Positions 8,946-17,162 of a stretch of 64,000 nucleotides of DNA are shown piece after piece. How positions within the stretch are numbered: position 1 is the first letter of the stretch; each line of letters starts with the position of its first letter. Source of the DNA: Pseudomonadota bacterium. Lineage in GTDB: Bacteria; Desulfobacterota; Desulfovibrionia; Desulfovibrionales; Desulfomicrobiaceae. The DNA is taken from NCBI GenBank assembly GCA_023393525.1, contig JAEWKZ010000109.1, positions 1 to 64,000 on the forward strand. The letters run 5' to 3'. A program made the position numbers and the translations under genes. The notes beneath the pieces were generated by a model. The model was not told the DNA's origin, searched no databases, and was given only the letters and a program-made list of their open reading frames with translations.

Positions 8946-10051
8946 AGCGCGTGGCTCTCATGCTCCCCAAGCTCAGCCGCTACGGCGGGGCCGAGCAGTT
9001 CGGATACCGTCTGGCCGAATATCTGGCCACGCAGTGCGAGCGTGAATTCGAGGTGACCTTCATCTGCGCCAAGCAGGACGGCCCCGCGCCGAAGGGCGTC
9101 AAGGTGATCCGGGTCGGACGGCCCATCCCGGGCAAAATCGGCAAGGTGCTCTGGTTCGCGCTGGCTGCGGAAGTCGCCCGGCGCAGGGGGAAATTCGACG
9201 TCAGCGTGGGGCTTGGCAACACGGTCTTCCAGGACATCGCGCGGCTCTCCGGCGGGCCGACGGGTCTTTTCTGGGACTATTCCATCCGCGCCTACGCTCC
9301 GGGCCGGGAACGGGCCCTGAAATCCCTGGCCAGGCGTCTTTCCCCGGGCAAGCAGCTTGCCCGGCTCGTCGAAGGGCTCTGCGTGCGCAGCACCCCCGTG
9401 CTGGTCGCCAACTCCGAGTTCGTGCGCGACCTGACCGTAAGGACCCACCCCTGGCTCAAACCCGAAAACATCCGGCTCATCTACAACAAGCCGGACCTAT
9501 CCCGCTTCTTTCCCGCAGACCCCGCCCACAAGCCGCAGTTGCGCGAGCGTTTCGGCCTCCCGGAAACCGCCGACCTCATCATCACGGCAGGCACCAATTT
9601 TCGCCTTAAAGGCGTGCATGTCCTGATCCGAAGCCTGGCCCAATTGCCGGCGTCCTTCCATCTGGCCGTGGCCGGAGGACGGGGCAGCCGGGAGCTGCTC
9701 GGACTGGCCGAGAGCCTCGGAGTCCAGGGGCGCGTCCATTTTCTGGGCCGGGTGGACGACATGCCCGCCCTGTATCAGGCCGGGGACATCTTCGTGCTGA
9801 ACACCTTTTACGACGCCTGCGCCAACGCCGTGCTCGAAGCCCTGGCCTGCGGGTTGCCGGCCATCTCCACGACCAGCAACGGCAGCTCCGTCTTCCTGCG
9901 CCCCGAGGCGGTCATGAACGACCCCACGGACGCAGAGGCTTTGGCGGGCCGCATCCGCGCCCTGATCCACCAAGGCCGCACCGCGCGCGAGGATTACGCG
10001 CCCTTGAGCGGCCTGGAACCCTACGCCGACCTCATCCGGGAATTTGCATGA
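8942..10051 (+). CDS. Family 4 glycosyltransferase, WaaG-like
   Basis: A 369-residue GT-B enzyme starting at GTG inside a 4-base GTGA overlap with the upstream gene. The N-terminus MLPKLSRYGGAEQFGYRLAE and the donor motif YDACANAVLEALACGLPAIS fit the WaaG/RfaG-like group that adds glucose to heptose in the LPS inner core (family knowledge). RLKGVHVLIRSL in the middle is the usual phosphate-binding region. Its place between a GT4 and a GT9 gene supports LPS core assembly at the cytoplasmic face of the inner membrane. The exact sugar cannot be read from sequence. Confidence 0.85.
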   Translation: MKRVALMLPKLSRYGGAEQFGYRLAEYLATQCEREFEVTFICAKQDGPAPKGVKVIRVGRPIPGKIGKVLWFALAAEVARRRGKFDVSVGLGNTVFQDIARLSGGPTGLFWDYSIRAYAPGRERALKSLARRLSPGKQLARLVEGLCVRSTPVLVANSEFVRDLTVRTHPWLKPENIRLIYNKPDLSRFFPADPAHKPQLRERFGLPETADLIITAGTNFRLKGVHVLIRSLAQLPASFHLAVAGGRGSRELLGLAESLGVQGRVHFLGRVDDMPALYQAGDIFVLNTFYDACANAVLEALACGLPAISTTSNGSSVFLRPEAVMNDPTDAEALAGRIRALIHQGRTAREDYAPLSGLEPYADLIREFA

Positions 10052-11094
10052 CCGATCTCGCCACGTTCAAGCCCAAGCGCATCCTGGTCTGCCAACTGCG
10101 CCAGATCGGCGACGTACTGCTGACCACGCCGTCCATCCGCCTCCTGCATGAGCGCTATCCGGACGCTGCCATCGACATCTTCACGGAAAAAAAATGCACC
10201 CCGGTGCTTGAAAACAACCCGCATGTGCGAAAAATCTGGGCGCTGAACAAAAAAGAGCTGCCCAACTTTTTGGCCGAACTGAAATTCTACGCCCGCATCG
10301 CCGCCGAAAGCTACGATCTGGTGGTGGATTTTCAGCAGCTTCCGCGCTGCCGCTTCGTGACCCTCATGAGTCGCGCCAAGGTTCGGCTGTCCTACCCGCC
10401 GCCCTGGTACAACCGGCTGCTCTACACCCACTGGGCCAAGCCCGTGCCAGCGTATTCCGCCGGCTACCGGGCCAGCATCCTCGCCCCGCTGGGGATCACC
10501 TGGCGAAACCAGGCCCCGGAAATTTTCCTGACTGAAGGCGAAACCGCCTGGGCCAGGGAGTATCTGGCCGGATTCGGTCTCGCCCAGGGGCAGTACATCA
10601 CCCTGGACCCGACCCACCGCCGCTCCACCCGCCTCTGGCCGGCCCGTCATTACGGCGCCATGATCGGCCAGGTTCATGCCGCGCGGCCGGACCTGCGTTT
10701 CTTCATTCTCTACGGACCCGGCGAGGCGGACATGGCCCGCGAAGTGCTTGGCCACTGCCCCGCCCCCGAGGCCTGCGTCCTGCCGGACACGGTCATCGGC
10801 CTGCGCCAGATGGCGGCGGTGCAATCGCTGGCCCGGCTGCACGTCGGCAACTGTTCCGGCCCGCGCCATTTCGCCGTGGCCGTGAACACGCCCACGCTGA
10901 CCATCCTGGGCGCGACCAGCGGCGGCTGGCGCTTTCCGTCCGAGCAGCACCAGGACATCTTCGAAGACCTGCCCTGCCGCCCCTGCAACCAGAACACCTG
11001 CGCCCGGAAAGATCACGCCTGCCTGGAGAATCTGCCTGCGCAGCGGGTCGCGGACCGGGTGCTGGAGATCGTCAGCGCCCAGGCCACCGCATAG
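10048..11094 (+). CDS. Family 9 glycosyltransferase (LPS heptosyltransferase type)
   Basis: A 348-residue protein overlapping the previous gene by an ATGA. RILVCQLRQIGDVLLTTPSIRLL is the N-terminal GT9 signature. LHVGNCSGPRHFAVAVNTPTLTILGAT is the C-terminal donor-binding block, and a Cys-containing LPCRPCNQNTC segment follows, as in ADP-heptose:LPS heptosyltransferases. It probably transfers heptose to the LPS inner core. With the two upstream GT4 genes it forms a translationally coupled LPS-core operon. The final block resembles the RfaF/RfaQ group, but which heptose position it fills is not determinable here. Confidence 0.85.
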   Translation: MTDLATFKPKRILVCQLRQIGDVLLTTPSIRLLHERYPDAAIDIFTEKKCTPVLENNPHVRKIWALNKKELPNFLAELKFYARIAAESYDLVVDFQQLPRCRFVTLMSRAKVRLSYPPPWYNRLLYTHWAKPVPAYSAGYRASILAPLGITWRNQAPEIFLTEGETAWAREYLAGFGLAQGQYITLDPTHRRSTRLWPARHYGAMIGQVHAARPDLRFFILYGPGEADMAREVLGHCPAPEACVLPDTVIGLRQMAAVQSLARLHVGNCSGPRHFAVAVNTPTLTILGATSGGWRFPSEQHQDIFEDLPCRPCNQNTCARKDHACLENLPAQRVADRVLEIVSAQATA

Positions 11095-11198
11095 AAAACG
11101 TCTGAATCATCGGCATTGCCTGGGCACCATCCAGGCCTTATGACCAAGGCTACACGTGTACGCTTTCTGATCCACGATTTTTACCAAGGAGTGACCTC

Positions 11199-11726
11199 AT
11201 GAAGAGATTCGCGCTTTCCCTGTGCATTCTGCTTCTTTGCGCCGGACCGGCCATGGCCGGCGGGCTGGACACATTTCTGGACAACCTGAATGTGCAGGCA
11301 GCCGCCGACCGCCACGGCGTCGTCACCAGCATCGGCTCCCACTTCGGGGTGCCCTACTCCGACGTCGAACTGCTCATGGGCACCACCGGCAGCCTGGCCG
11401 ACGCCTTCATGGTCCTGCAACTCGGTCGCTGGACCGGCCTGAGCCGGGACAGGATCATGGGCACCTACGCCGCCAGAAAAGGACAGGGCTGGGGCGTCAT
11501 CGCCAAGGATCTGGGCATCAAGCCGGGGTCTGCGGAATTCCACGCCCTCAAAAACGGAGATTTCGGATACAGCACGGGTCGATCCGGAAAAGGCAACGAC
11601 CATGAAAAAGGCGGGGCCTCGTACTCAGACGAAAAGGGTAAAAAACATGGCGCAGTCCAGGACGACCGCCCCATGCCCACAAGCCAGGGTGGCGGCCAGG
11701 GCGGAGGAAAGGGCAAGAAAAAATAA
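11199..11726 (+). CDS. Secreted protein of unknown function, Gly/Lys-rich tail
   Basis: A 175-residue protein with a clear Sec signal (MKRFALSLCILLLCAGPAMA, cleavage before GGLD) and a strong AAGGAG ribosome-binding site. The middle (residues about 25-115) is a compact helical-looking domain with WTGLSRDRIMGTYAARKGQGWGVI. The C-terminal third is low complexity (KGKKHG...GGGQGGGKGKKK). I do not recognise a family with a known function. It sits alone after the LPS operon, 98 bases before the PfpI gene. Confidence 0.75.
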   Translation: MKRFALSLCILLLCAGPAMAGGLDTFLDNLNVQAAADRHGVVTSIGSHFGVPYSDVELLMGTTGSLADAFMVLQLGRWTGLSRDRIMGTYAARKGQGWGVIAKDLGIKPGSAEFHALKNGDFGYSTGRSGKGNDHEKGGASYSDEKGKKHGAVQDDRPMPTSQGGGQGGGKGKKK

Positions 11727-11824
11727 TGGCGGCCTGAAAAAATTACCCAATACTGACATGGAGTTGTCCGGCATTTTGGAGTGGCCTGACATGCCCACCA
11801 TCCATCAATCCACCGGAGTTCAAA

Positions 11825-12346
11825 ATGAAATTAAAAGACCAGAAAGTCCTCATGTTTGTGGATCACATCTTTGAAGACATGGAGCTTCTCTACCCATACT
11901 ACCGGCTGATCGAAGAAGGCGCCGAAGTGGTCGTCGCCGGGCCTCGGGCGGGAGTCGTCTACACAGGCAAAAACGGGTATCCCTTCAAATCCACTGCCGC
12001 CATCGCGGACCAGCAGGCGCAGGACTTCGACCTTTTGGTCGTTGCCGGCGGGTTCGCCCCCGACAAGCTCAGACGGGACCCCAAAGTCCTGGAACTCACC
12101 CGCGAAATGCACGAAGCCGGAAAAATAGTCGCCCACATCTGCCACGGCGGATGGATTCCGATCTCCGCAGGGATCATGAAAGGCTTCACCTGCACATCCA
12201 CCCCCGGCATCAAGGACGACCTGGTCAACGCGGGAGCTACGTGGGTTGATAAGGAAGTTGTCGTGGACCGGAACCAGATATCCGCGCGAAAACCCGATGA
12301 CCTGCCCGCATTTTGCCGCGCCATCATAGCACAGGCCGCGAAATAG
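11825..12346 (+). CDS. DJ-1/PfpI family protein
   Basis: A 173-residue DJ-1/ThiJ/PfpI protein. It has FEDMELLYPYYRLIEEGAEVVVAGP at the N-terminus, VVAGGFAPDKLR in the middle and the nucleophile elbow HICHGGW with the conserved Cys followed by His. This is the PfpI-type layout, so cysteine-dependent hydrolase or glyoxalase/deglycase-like activity is possible. Members are usually cytoplasmic stress proteins. The length is typical. It is followed by a very strong terminator. Confidence 0.85.
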   Translation: MKLKDQKVLMFVDHIFEDMELLYPYYRLIEEGAEVVVAGPRAGVVYTGKNGYPFKSTAAIADQQAQDFDLLVVAGGFAPDKLRRDPKVLELTREMHEAGKIVAHICHGGWIPISAGIMKGFTCTSTPGIKDDLVNAGATWVDKEVVVDRNQISARKPDDLPAFCRAIIAQAAK

Positions 12347-12358
12347 CCCTTTCAGTGG

Positions 12359-12406
12359 CGCGAAGAGGTCAGCAGAAATTACCTGCTGACCTCTTCGCGT
12401 TTTTTC
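12359..12406 (+). terminator. Strong intrinsic terminator after the PfpI gene
   Basis: A perfect 17-bp stem (CGCGAAGAGGTCAGCAG and its complement) with a 7-base AAATTAC loop is followed by six T. There is no T run on the other strand, so it acts on the PfpI transcript only. Confidence 0.9.
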
Positions 12407-12430
12407 CAGGGGATGCGGGCTCCGGCAGGA

Positions 12431-13177
12431 TCAGTGGTGCAGGATCTGGCTGAGGAACTGCCTGGTGCGGTCGTAGCGGGGATTGGAGAAAAATTCCTCC
12501 GGGGAATTCTGTTCCACGATCTCGCCGCCGTCCATGAAGATGATGCGGTCGGCCACGGTCCGGGCGAAGCCCATCTCATGGGTCACGCACACCATGGTCA
12601 TGTTTTCCTCGGCCAGAGAGACCATGACATCGAGAACCTCCTTGATCATTTCCGGGTCCAGGGCCGAAGTGGGCTCGTCGAAAAGCAGGATGTTCGGATT
12701 CATGCACAGGGCCCGGGCAATGGCCACGCGCTGCTGCTGGCCGCCCGAAAGCTGGCCTGGATATTTGGCCGCCTGCTCGGCGATGCGCACCCGCTCCAGA
12801 AAATGCATGGCCGTGGCCTCGGCTTCCCTTTTGGGCATCTTCCGCACCCAGATGGGAGCCAGGGTAAGGTTGTCCAACACTGTCATGTGCGGGAACAGAT
12901 TGAAATTCTGGAACACCATGCCCACCTCTCGGCGGATTTTCTCCAGCCCTTTGACGTTGCCGGTCAGCTCGGTGCCGTCCACGATGATGGTCCCTTCCTG
13001 GTGACGTTCGAGCCGGTTCATGCACCGGATAAGGGTGGATTTGCCGGACCCGGACGGGCCGCAGATGACGATTCGCTCGCCCCTGCGCACCTCGAGGTCG
13101 ATATTCTTGAGAACGTGGAAGTCGCCGTACCACTTGTTCAGGCCCTTCACGTCGATGATGGTTTCGCTGGAAGTCAT
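12431..13177 (-). CDS. aapP: Polar amino acid ABC transporter, ATP-binding subunit
   Basis: A 248-residue ABC ATPase with Walker A GPSGSGKS (about 37-44), Q-loop FQNFNLFPHMTV, signature LSGGQQQRVAIARAL, Walker B ILLFDEPTSALD and switch His in CVTHEMGFA. FNLFPHMTVLDN is typical of GlnQ/AapP/BztD amino acid importers. The start at MTSSETIID has an AAGG-type ribosome-binding site and lies 7 bases after the permease stop. It energises import by the two permeases encoded just upstream and is last in the operon. Confidence 0.92.
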   Translation of the reverse strand: MTSSETIIDVKGLNKWYGDFHVLKNIDLEVRRGERIVICGPSGSGKSTLIRCMNRLERHQEGTIIVDGTELTGNVKGLEKIRREVGMVFQNFNLFPHMTVLDNLTLAPIWVRKMPKREAEATAMHFLERVRIAEQAAKYPGQLSGGQQQRVAIARALCMNPNILLFDEPTSALDPEMIKEVLDVMVSLAEENMTMVCVTHEMGFARTVADRIIFMDGGEIVEQNSPEEFFSNPRYDRTRQFLSQILHH

Positions 13178-13184
13178 GGGAACC

Positions 13185-14279
13185 TTACCTTTTGGTTTGG
13201 GGGCCGCGCTTTTCGAGGCTGCGGCCATATCGGCTCATGCCGAAGCAGATGCACCAGTAGACCACGGCGCAAAAAACATAGCCCTCGACCTCGTGACCGA
13301 GCCAGTTCTGGTCCTGGGAGGCGGCCTTGACCATGCCGAGGAAGTCCAGAAGGCCCACGATGATGACCAGGGAGGTGTCCTTGAACAGGGCGATGCAGCG
13401 CCCGATCAGGGACGGAAGCACGTAGCGCAGGGCCTGGGGCAGCACCACGAAAAGGGTGATCATCCAGTTCGACAGCCCCAGGGCCTTGGCTGCGTCGAGC
13501 TGCCCGCTCGGCACGGCCTGCAGGCCGCCGCGAACCACCTCGGCGATATAGGCCGACGAAAAGAGGATGATGCCCACCTGGACCCGCAGCAGATTGTTGA
13601 TCTGAAGGTTCACAGGCAGAAACAGAGGCATCATCACCGAGGCCATGAACAGGATGGTGATGAGCGGCACGCCGCGGATGAGCTCGATGAAACCGATGCA
13701 GATGGAACTGATGCCGGCCATCCGGGACTGCCGTCCCAGAGCCAGGATGATGCCGAAAGGCACCGAGAACAGGATGCCCACCGCGGCCAGACCCAGCGAA
13801 AGCATGAGTCCGCCCCACATGGACTGGTCCACCTCGGTCAGCCCCGCGCCGCCCCCCACGAGCCACACGGCGGCCACGAAAAGCAGGGGCCAGGTTCCGG
13901 CCAGCACGCCTTTGCCGAATCTTCCGCTGGCCGTGGCCGCGATCACGCCCGCGAACAGGATGGCCGCCGCCAGCGGGCGCCAGATCAACTCCTGCGGGTA
14001 GGTGCCGATCAGCATGACCCTCGCCTTGTCAGCGATGAACGCCCAGCACGCGCCCGCGCCGTCGCACGCATCGGGTCCACCGGACCACACGGCGTTGGTG
14101 AATGCCCAGGAAATCAGCGGCGGGATGGTCTTGGCGAGAACCAGCACGGCCAGCACCGTGAGCACGGAGTTGAACCAGCCCGAAAAGAGATTTGTCCGCA
14201 ACCAGAGAAGCACGCCCGCGTCGGCAACGGGCGGCGGGGCATCGGGCGAGGGGATGAACGTCTTGAGTTGTTCGCTCAT
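13185..14279 (-). CDS. aapM: Amino acid ABC transporter permease 2 (AapM/BztC type)
   Basis: A 364-residue inner-membrane permease. The N-terminal half has extra transmembrane segments. The C-terminal His/Glu/Gln permease domain has the EAA-loop motif QLDAAKALGLSNWMITLFVVLPQALR. AapM/BztC proteins are longer than ordinary HisM-type permeases, as here. The start MSEQLKTF is an ATGA overlap with the previous permease, so the two are translationally coupled. The reading frame stays open about 500 bases further upstream, but that is antisense to the real upstream permease. Confidence 0.9.
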   Translation of the reverse strand: MSEQLKTFIPSPDAPPPVADAGVLLWLRTNLFSGWFNSVLTVLAVLVLAKTIPPLISWAFTNAVWSGGPDACDGAGACWAFIADKARVMLIGTYPQELIWRPLAAAILFAGVIAATASGRFGKGVLAGTWPLLFVAAVWLVGGGAGLTEVDQSMWGGLMLSLGLAAVGILFSVPFGIILALGRQSRMAGISSICIGFIELIRGVPLITILFMASVMMPLFLPVNLQINNLLRVQVGIILFSSAYIAEVVRGGLQAVPSGQLDAAKALGLSNWMITLFVVLPQALRYVLPSLIGRCIALFKDTSLVIIVGLLDFLGMVKAASQDQNWLGHEVEGYVFCAVVYWCICFGMSRYGRSLEKRGPQTKR

Positions 14280-15421
14280 CGTTCCACCAGCTGCACCTTG
14301 GCGTTGAACCAGTTCATGACCAGGGAGACAACCAGGTTGATGGTCAGGTAGACAGCCATCCACATGCCGATGATCTCGATGGCCTGGTCGTTCTGGCCGA
14401 TTATGGTTCCGCCGATGGAGACCATGTCCGGATATCCGATGGCCACCGCCAAGGAGCTGTTCTTGATCAGACTGGTGTAGTCGTTGGTGGTGGCCGGGAT
14501 GCAGACGCGCAGAGTCTGGGGCAGGATCACCTTGCGCATGATCGGTCCCGGGCTGAGCCCCAGGGCCTTGGCCGCATCCAGCTGGCCAGCGTCCACGGAC
14601 TGAATGCCGCTGCGCACATTCTCCCCGATGAATGCGGCGGTGTACAGGACCAGGCCGATGAGCAGGGCCGAAAATTCGGGCCGCAGCACCATGCCTCCCT
14701 TGAAATTGAAGCCGCTGAGCACGGGCACGTCGAATTCGAGCGGTTGCCCGGCGAGGAAATACGCGGCTGCGGGAAGCCCGAGGATCAGTCCGAGCGACAT
14801 CCACCCCGAGTGCAGGCCGCGACCGGTTTCATCGCGCATCCGTCTGGACACGCGCACCAGGGCCGCCGAGGCCGCAATGGCCGCGACCAGGGCCAGGACC
14901 ACCCAGCCCATGCCATCCTCAAAAAGCGGGCGGGGAACATACACGCCCCGGTTGTTGATGAAGATGTCGCCGAAGGGAACCAGGCTCGTGCGCGGGGACG
15001 GCAGGAAGGCCAGCAGCGTGGAGTAGCAGAAGAACAGGGTCAGCAGCAGCGGGACGTTTCTGAGCACCTCCACGTATACGGCGGCCAGGTGGGCCACCAG
15101 CCAGTTGCCCGATACGCGGGCCACGCCGATGATGACCCCGAGGACCGTGGCCAGCACGATGGCCAGGGCGGACACGAACAGGGTGTTCAGGATGCCCACG
15201 GCGAAGGCCCGGCCATAGGTGTCGGCGGGAGAGTAAGGCAGCAGGCTGTCGTTGATGGGCAGACCGCCCTCCACGGTCAGGAATCCGAAACCCGAGGCGA
15301 TATTGCGCGCCTCCAGGTTGGCCTGGGTGTTGTGAAACAGTTGCAGGGCCACGTAGAGGATCGCTCCGACCACCAGAACCTGGGTCAGAAGCGCGGGCAA
15401 CTGTTCTTTCAGTTTGAACAT
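14276..15421 (-). CDS. aapQ: Amino acid ABC transporter permease 1 (AapQ/BztB type)
   Basis: A 381-residue membrane protein. It has an N-terminal TM segment (LLTQVLVVGAILYVALQLF), a periplasmic stretch, then the HisMQ permease core with VEVLRNVPLLLTLFFCY and the EAA loop QLDAAKALGLSPGPIMRKVILPQTLR. It pairs with AapM. The start is uncertain: ATG at 15421 is used, but an in-frame TTG six bases earlier is better spaced from the upstream GGAAG. A stem-loop separates it from the binding-protein gene. Confidence 0.88.
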   Translation of the reverse strand: MFKLKEQLPALLTQVLVVGAILYVALQLFHNTQANLEARNIASGFGFLTVEGGLPINDSLLPYSPADTYGRAFAVGILNTLFVSALAIVLATVLGVIIGVARVSGNWLVAHLAAVYVEVLRNVPLLLTLFFCYSTLLAFLPSPRTSLVPFGDIFINNRGVYVPRPLFEDGMGWVVLALVAAIAASAALVRVSRRMRDETGRGLHSGWMSLGLILGLPAAAYFLAGQPLEFDVPVLSGFNFKGGMVLRPEFSALLIGLVLYTAAFIGENVRSGIQSVDAGQLDAAKALGLSPGPIMRKVILPQTLRVCIPATTNDYTSLIKNSSLAVAIGYPDMVSIGGTIIGQNDQAIEIIGMWMAVYLTINLVVSLVMNWFNAKVQLVER

Positions 15422-15465
15422 GTTCAAGACGGCTGGCTTCCTTTTGGGGAGGAGTGAACATAGGA

Positions 15466-15496
15466 CCGCACCGGTCGATTGTCCCGACCGGTGCGG
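15466..15496 (-). other. Stem-loop between binding-protein and permease genes
   Basis: A perfect 12-bp stem (CCGCACCGGTCG and its complement) with a 7-base loop lies 23 bases after the aapJ stop. There is no T run on the minus strand. It is therefore more likely an mRNA-stabilising or partial-attenuation element that keeps binding protein in excess over permease, as is common in such operons. Confidence 0.7.
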
Positions 15497-15519
15497 CGTG
15501 CGTTTTTTTGGTTCGGACG

Positions 15520-16536
15520 CTAGCGGATGGGCATGGCGTAGATCAAGCCACCCTTGGTCCACAGGTTGTTGTAGCCGCGGGGAATATTCAGGGCGCTCTT
15601 GGGGCCGAAGTTGCGGTCGTACATCTCGCCGTAGTTGCCGACGGCCTGGATGGCTCGGACGAGCCAGTCGTTGTCCAGGTCGAGGAAGGAGCCGGTTTCA
15701 CCGGTGGCGCCGAGCATGCGCTGAATCAGCGGGTCGGTGGAAGAAGCCTTCAGCTCCAGGACGTTGGCCTGGGTGATGCCTTTTTCCTCGGCTTCGATGA
15801 GGCCGAAGAGAATCCAGGTGACCAGATCCTTCCACTGCTGGTCGCCGTGACGGACGAAGGGAGCAAGAGGTTCCTTGGAAAAGACCTCGGGAAGGATGAT
15901 GTGCTCATCGGCATTGGCGGCGCCTGCACGCAGGGACGCCAGCTGGCTGACGTCGGTGGTGAAGGCGTCGGTACGGCCGGCCACATAGGCGTTGAAGGCC
16001 TCCTTCTTGGACTCGAAGACGACGGTTTCCAGCTTGATGCCGTTGGCGCGGGCAAAGTCGGCCACGTTCAGCTCGGAGGTGGTGCCGGAGACCACGGCCA
16101 CGGAGCCGCCGTCAAGGTCGAGGGCCTTTTCCACGCCCAGGCTCTTCTTCACCATGAGGCCCTGGCCGTCGTAAAACAGGACCGCGGTAAAATCCACGCC
16201 CTGCTTGCTGTCGCGCTTCATGGTCCAGGTGGTGCCACGGGACAGATCCACCTGACCGGAGGATACGGCCACAACCTTCTGCTTGGAAGCCAGCGGAACG
16301 AACTTGATGGCTTCGGGGTCCTTCAGCACGGCAGCGGCCACGGCGCGGCCCATGTCCACGTCGAAACCGGTCCAGCGGCCGTTGGAATCCGGCGCGGAGA
16401 AACCGGCCACGCCTTCGCTGACACCCAAAATGAGCTGGCCATCCTTCTGCACCTTCTCCAGAGTGCCTGCCATGGCGCCGGTGCACACGAAAGCAAGCAT
16501 GACCACTGCCAGAAACAGTTTGCCGATAGTTTTCAT
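15520..16536 (-). CDS. aapJ: Amino acid ABC transporter substrate-binding protein
   Basis: A 338-residue periplasmic solute-binding protein (family 3). It has a signal peptide (MKTIGKLFLAVVMLAFVCTGAMA), then GVSEGVAGFSAPDSNGRWTGFDVDMGRAVAAAV, which binds the amino acid alpha groups. VDLSRGTTWTMKRD and YDGQGLMVKK follow, and the C-terminus GYNNLWTKGGLIYAMPIR is typical of AapJ/BztA. It delivers L-amino acids, probably broad or acidic/polar, to AapQMP. The ribosome-binding site AAGGAGAGAGG is excellent. It is the first gene of the operon, with a direct-repeat operator candidate just upstream. Confidence 0.92.
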   Translation of the reverse strand: MKTIGKLFLAVVMLAFVCTGAMAGTLEKVQKDGQLILGVSEGVAGFSAPDSNGRWTGFDVDMGRAVAAAVLKDPEAIKFVPLASKQKVVAVSSGQVDLSRGTTWTMKRDSKQGVDFTAVLFYDGQGLMVKKSLGVEKALDLDGGSVAVVSGTTSELNVADFARANGIKLETVVFESKKEAFNAYVAGRTDAFTTDVSQLASLRAGAANADEHIILPEVFSKEPLAPFVRHGDQQWKDLVTWILFGLIEAEEKGITQANVLELKASSTDPLIQRMLGATGETGSFLDLDNDWLVRAIQAVGNYGEMYDRNFGPKSALNIPRGYNNLWTKGGLIYAMPIR

Positions 16537-16578
16537 CCTCTCTCCTTGGATAATGCGACCGCTTTGAAACTGGCCGCA

Positions 16579-16596
16579 ATGTTACGGGAATGTTAC
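16579..16596. promoter_or_regulatory. Direct-repeat operator candidate upstream of aapJ
   Basis: ATGTTAC-GGGA-ATGTTAC is a perfect 7-base direct repeat with 11-base period, 43 bases before the aapJ start. The spacing suits an OmpR/PhoB-family response regulator dimer. The identity of the regulator is not known. Confidence 0.45.
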
Positions 16597-16664
16597 TGAG
16601 GTCTTGCAAACATGAGACGGGGTGTCAATGAAGTGCGCGATAAAATTCCGCACGCGGAGGGCAA

Positions 16665-16681
16665 GGTTCAGATCTTGAATA
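16665..16681 (+). repeat. Left inverted repeat around transposase remnant
   Basis: GGTTCAGATCTTG-A-ATA is repeated in inverted orientation at 17049-17065 with 16 of 17 bases identical, the first 13 perfect. The pair encloses about 400 bases holding the broken Y1 transposase. A related CAGATCTT sequence bounds the AT-rich gene near 25.3-26.2 kb. Confidence 0.65.
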
Positions 16682-16779
16682 GCGATTCTTCTCGCCGAAG
16701 AATCCCGCTCGCGATCGGATAATAAAGTCCAGTCGCGGAGGCCATTCGATCGAGGTATAGGCACAAATCGAGACGCGCC

Positions 16780-17015
16780 TTGACGATGACGCGTGACTTT
16801 GGACAGGTTGGCGTCTGGAGTTTCAAGGCGCAGGCGGAAGTGATTGGTCATCAGGCAGTATAGCATGGCGAAACACATTTAACCTGCTGAGAGCCTGCAG
16901 GAGACCGGCCAGGTACGTATTCCTGTAAACGTCATCAAGAAAGATCGTAGGCTGGGCGTTTCCGCAGGACGTCACGTGATAGTCGGCTCCCCGGAAATTC
17001 TGTGGAGTGAGATTT
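16780..17015 (-). pseudogene. Broken REP-associated (Y1/IS200-like) transposase
   Basis: Reading the minus strand, one frame gives NFRGADYHVTSCGNAQ, then IFLDDVYRNTYLAGLLQALSRLN. A second frame then continues AMLYCLMTNHFRLRLETPDANLSKV. Together these are the N-terminal half of a Y1 (HUH) transposase of the RayT type, joined by a one-base frameshift near 16877. The catalytic HxH appears as HFR, so the second His is lost. No N-terminal ATG and no C-terminal half with the catalytic Tyr are found. The remnant is dead and sits inside a 16/17-bp inverted repeat. Confidence 0.75.
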
Positions 17016-17048
17016 GGCCACGAAAAGATGGAACTGCAAAAAATTCAA

Positions 17049-17065
17049 TATCCAAGATCTGAACC
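17049..17065 (-). repeat. Right inverted repeat around transposase remnant
   Basis: This is the reverse complement of 16665-16681: CAAGATCTGAACC is a perfect 13-base match and the next bases differ once. It marks the far end of the transposase remnant. The gap 16537-17162 otherwise shows no gene. Confidence 0.65.
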
Positions 17066-17162
17066 CGGACTCACTGCCCCCAGATCCCGGCAATGCGGCG
17101 AGTTAATTTACTCGCTGGCATTATTTTGCGATTCATACATGTTTTCGGGGTGGCGCCTACAG

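Noticed and set aside
14280..14804. Long N-terminal extension of the AapM permease
   Set aside because: Antisense-frame artefact over aapQ; the ATGA overlap at 14276-14279 gives the natural start.
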